Source: BOG-908 sp965199235 (GTDB taxonomy: Bacteria; Pseudomonadota; Alphaproteobacteria; Acetobacterales; Acetobacteraceae). Taken from it: 64,000 bases of DNA. The position numbers and the translations under genes were made by a program. Under the pieces are notes generated by a model that was given only the letters and a program-made list of their open reading frames with translations, did not search any database and was not told the origin of the DNA. Of the stretch, positions 61,806 through 64,000 are shown one piece after another (position 1 is the stretch's first letter; every line of letters starts with the position of its first letter). The stretch is taken from the NCBI GenBank assembly GCA_965199235.1, contig CBDAQU010000002.1, positions 2,976,001-3,040,000 of the forward strand. The letters are read 5' to 3'.

Positions 61806-63746
61806 ATGCCCGACATCACCCTGCCCGACGGCTCGCGCCGCAGTTTTGGCGGTGCTGTGACCGGGGCGCAGGTCGCGGCCGATATCGGGCCGGGCCTCGC
61901 GCGTGCGGCACTGGCGATGCGGGTAGATGGCACCCTGCGCGACCTGTCGCATCGTATCGAGCACGACGCGTCGGTGGTCTTCGTCACTCGCCGCGACCCT
62001 GACGCGCTGTCGATGATCCGCCACGACGCGGCGCATGTGCTGGCCGAGGCGGTGCAGTCGCTCTACCCCGGCACCCAGGTGACGATCGGGCCGCCGATCG
62101 AGAACGGCTTCTACTACGATTTCGCCCGCAACCAGCCGTTCACGCCGGACGACTTCCCGGCCATCGAGGCGCGCATGCGCCAGATCGTGGCGCGGGCCGA
62201 ATCGTTCGTGCGCGAGGAGTGGCCGCGTGACGAGGCCATCGGCTTTTTCGAGAGACGCGGCGAACGCTACAAGGCCGAGCTGATCCGCGACCTGCCTGGC
62301 TCGGAAACGATCAGCATCTATCGGCAAGGCGAGTGGCTCGACCTGTGCCGCGGCCCTCACATGCGCGGCACCGGCGATGTGGGCCAGGCGTTCAAGCTGA
62401 TGAAGGTGGCCGGCGCTTATTGGCGGGGCGACCATCGCAACGCCATGCTCACTCGCATCTACGGCACCGCCTGGCGCGATCAGAAAGAGTTGGACGCCCA
62501 CCTCCACCAGTTGGAAGAGGCCGAGCGGCGCGACCACCGGCGCATCGGCCGCGAGATGGACCTCTTCCACATCCAGGAAGAAGCCGTTGGCAGCATCTTC
62601 TGGCACCCCAAGGGATGGAAGCTGTACCGCACCATCGAAAGCTACATGCGCCGCCGGCTGGATGCGAACGGCTACCAGGAGGTGCGCACGCCACAACTGG
62701 TGGACCGCGTGCTGTGGGAGCGGTCGGGCCATTGGGAAAGCTACCGCGAGCACATGTTCATCGCCCGCGTGGAGGACGAGGACAAGTCGCTTGCGCTAAA
62801 ACCGATGAACTGCCCGTGCCACGTGCAGATTTTCAATCACGGCCTGCGCAGCTACCGCGAATTGCCGCTGCGGATGGCCGAATTCGGCGCGTGCCACCGA
62901 TACGAACCGTCCGGCGCGCTGCACGGCATCATGCGGGTGCGAGGTTTCACGCAGGACGACGCGCACATCTTCTGCACCGAGGAGCAGGTGCCGGCGGAAA
63001 CCGCGAAGTTCGTGGCGCTGCTGCGCTCGGTCTACGAGGATTTCGGCTTCCCGGAGTTCCGCATCAAGTTCGCCGACCGCCCGACGGCGCGCGCCGGCAC
63101 CGACGACGTGTGGGACCGCGCAGAGGGCGCCCTGCGCGCAGCCTGCACGCTCGCCGGCGTGGAGTACGAGCTGAACGCCGGCGAGGGCGCGTTTTACGGC
63201 CCGAAACTCGAATTCGTGCTGCGCGACGCCATCGGCCGCGACTGGCAATGCGGCACGTTGCAGGTGGACTACATCCTGCCGGAGCGTCTGGACGCCGAAT
63301 ACGTGGGCGAGGACAGCGCCCGGCACCGCCCGGTGATGCTGCACCGCGCGATCCTCGGCAGTTTCGAGCGTTTTCTGGGTATCCTGATCGAGCAATACGC
63401 AGGCCGTTTCCCGCTCTGGCTGGCGCCGGTGCAGGTCGTGGTGGCCTCGATCGTGTCGGACGCGGCGGAGTATGCCGAGGAGGTTGCGGCTGCGATGCGG
63501 GCGGCGGGGCTCCAGGCGCGGGCGGACATCAGGAACGAAAAGATCAATGCCAAGGTGCGCGAGCACAGCCTGGCCCACGTGCCGGTCCTGGCCGTGGTTG
63601 GTCGCCGCGAGGCCGAGCAGCGAAGCGTGGCGCTGCGCCGGCTGGGCAGCGACGGACAGGAGGTGCTCGGGCTGGAGCAGGCGGTCGCCGGCCTGCAACA
63701 GGAGGCGGAGGCGCCGGACGTGCGGCGAGCAATCGACTGTGCCTGA
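61806..63746 (+). CDS. thrS: threonyl-tRNA synthetase
   Basis: A 646-residue ThrRS with an N-terminal TGS domain (MPDITLPDGSRRSFGG), the editing domain with HDAAHVLAEAV and the YYDF region, the class II catalytic core (motif 2 region FGACHRYEPSGALHGIMRVR; zinc Cys336 in MNCPCH; motif 3 with HRPVMLHRAILGSFERFLG) and a C-terminal anticodon-binding domain (LAPVQVVVASI). CGGAG lies about 8 bases before ATG 61806. It is divergent from cynS and is followed with an 8-bp overlap by a GNAT gene. Confidence 0.97.
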   Translation: MPDITLPDGSRRSFGGAVTGAQVAADIGPGLARAALAMRVDGTLRDLSHRIEHDASVVFVTRRDPDALSMIRHDAAHVLAEAVQSLYPGTQVTIGPPIENGFYYDFARNQPFTPDDFPAIEARMRQIVARAESFVREEWPRDEAIGFFERRGERYKAELIRDLPGSETISIYRQGEWLDLCRGPHMRGTGDVGQAFKLMKVAGAYWRGDHRNAMLTRIYGTAWRDQKELDAHLHQLEEAERRDHRRIGREMDLFHIQEEAVGSIFWHPKGWKLYRTIESYMRRRLDANGYQEVRTPQLVDRVLWERSGHWESYREHMFIARVEDEDKSLALKPMNCPCHVQIFNHGLRSYRELPLRMAEFGACHRYEPSGALHGIMRVRGFTQDDAHIFCTEEQVPAETAKFVALLRSVYEDFGFPEFRIKFADRPTARAGTDDVWDRAEGALRAACTLAGVEYELNAGEGAFYGPKLEFVLRDAIGRDWQCGTLQVDYILPERLDAEYVGEDSARHRPVMLHRAILGSFERFLGILIEQYAGRFPLWLAPVQVVVASIVSDAAEYAEEVAAAMRAAGLQARADIRNEKINAKVREHSLAHVPVLAVVGRREAEQRSVALRRLGSDGQEVLGLEQAVAGLQQEAEAPDVRRAIDCA

Positions 63747-64000
63747 GGGTGTTGGCGCGTCGATCCGCACGTTCCGCACCGGGGACATGGGGCTGATCGC
63801 CGCGCGGCAGGCCATCCTCTACGCCGAGACGCGAGGCTGGGGACACCAGCTGGAAGCCAACGTCGCACAGACCGTGGCCGATTTTCTTCGGCGCTACACG
63901 CCGGGCCGGGACCAGGCTTGGGTGGCCGAGCTGGACGGCGCAATGGCAGGGGCGGTGCTGCTGACCGACGAGGGCAGCTCCCTGGCTCGGCTGCGGCTGC
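63739..64000 (+). CDS. GNAT family N-acetyltransferase, 3' end outside the window
   Basis: At least 87 residues of a GNAT-fold protein: IRTFRTGDMGLIAARQAILY, ETRGWGHQLEANVAQTVADF, then AWVAELDGAMAGAVLLTDEG, the typical beta2-beta4 part of the fold. The N-terminal part resembles acetyltransferase domains often linked to MarR-like regulators (RPGDLG..RHG-type). GTG 63739 overlaps the thrS stop; the acetyl-CoA loop and C-terminus lie past the window edge. Confidence 0.72.
   Translation, partial: MPEGVGASIRTFRTGDMGLIAARQAILYAETRGWGHQLEANVAQTVADFLRRYTPGRDQAWVAELDGAMAGAVLLTDEGSSLARLRL

Overview
The window is high-GC DNA (roughly two thirds G+C by eye) from a Gram-negative bacterium, most likely an alphaproteobacterium of the Rhodospirillales/Acetobacteraceae kind. 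The basis is the codon use, the hisF-hisE-HIT order, the DUF29, DUF3309 and DUF3429 proteins, an OmpA-type porin, CreA and a NodT-type outer-membrane channel. The assignment rests on family recognition and was not tested by a search. No rRNA, tRNA, CRISPR array or intact transposon was seen.

Layout. 1-10 kb: a TetR regulator divergent from an orphan efflux outer-membrane channel, with a clear palindromic operator between them; a GT2/GtrA pair; an OmpA porin; a patatin phospholipase followed by a SOUL protein; a DUF29 protein; a cytochrome P450. 10-20 kb: typA, a TraT-like lipoprotein, several small secreted or membrane proteins, a 919-residue winged-helix/Ser-Thr kinase/TPR sensor, and an AraC regulator broken by a frameshift. 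20-28 kb: housekeeping and metabolic genes (dapA, smpB, an isocitrate/isopropylmalate-type dehydrogenase, an amidinotransferase, formate-THF ligase, a general-stress-type SDR) and small DUF proteins.

28.2-43.4 kb is a mostly coupled, one-direction cluster for a surface glycan. It has two sugar-nucleotide epimerases (one fused to a barrel-like N-terminal domain), a B12-binding radical SAM enzyme, a GT4 glycosyltransferase, three CgeB-like glycosyltransferases, a thioredoxin-like protein, a WsaF-like glycosyltransferase with repeats, an acyl-carrier protein, an AlgJ/AlgX-like O-acetyltransferase with TPRs and a methyltransferase. Together they look able to make, extend, acylate and methylate an unusual polysaccharide.

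43.9-46.7 kb is a coupled three-gene operon of unknown function: a membrane protein, a membrane-anchored ClpB-D2-like AAA+ ATPase and an exported protein. It converges on a cyclooxygenase-like heme protein whose distal histidine position is Asp. Then come cfa, hisF, hisE, HIT, a double cold-shock protein, msrA and creA; a winged-helix/TPR/rhodanese-like sensor; a class II aldolase; a cynS-MFS-modABC operon on the minus strand; thrS; and the start of a GNAT gene at the window edge.

The intergenic spaces hold at least three families of dispersed palindromic repeats. In the mod/cyn operon both modB and cynS lack an ATG, GTG or TTG at the expected start and instead show ATC at that position.
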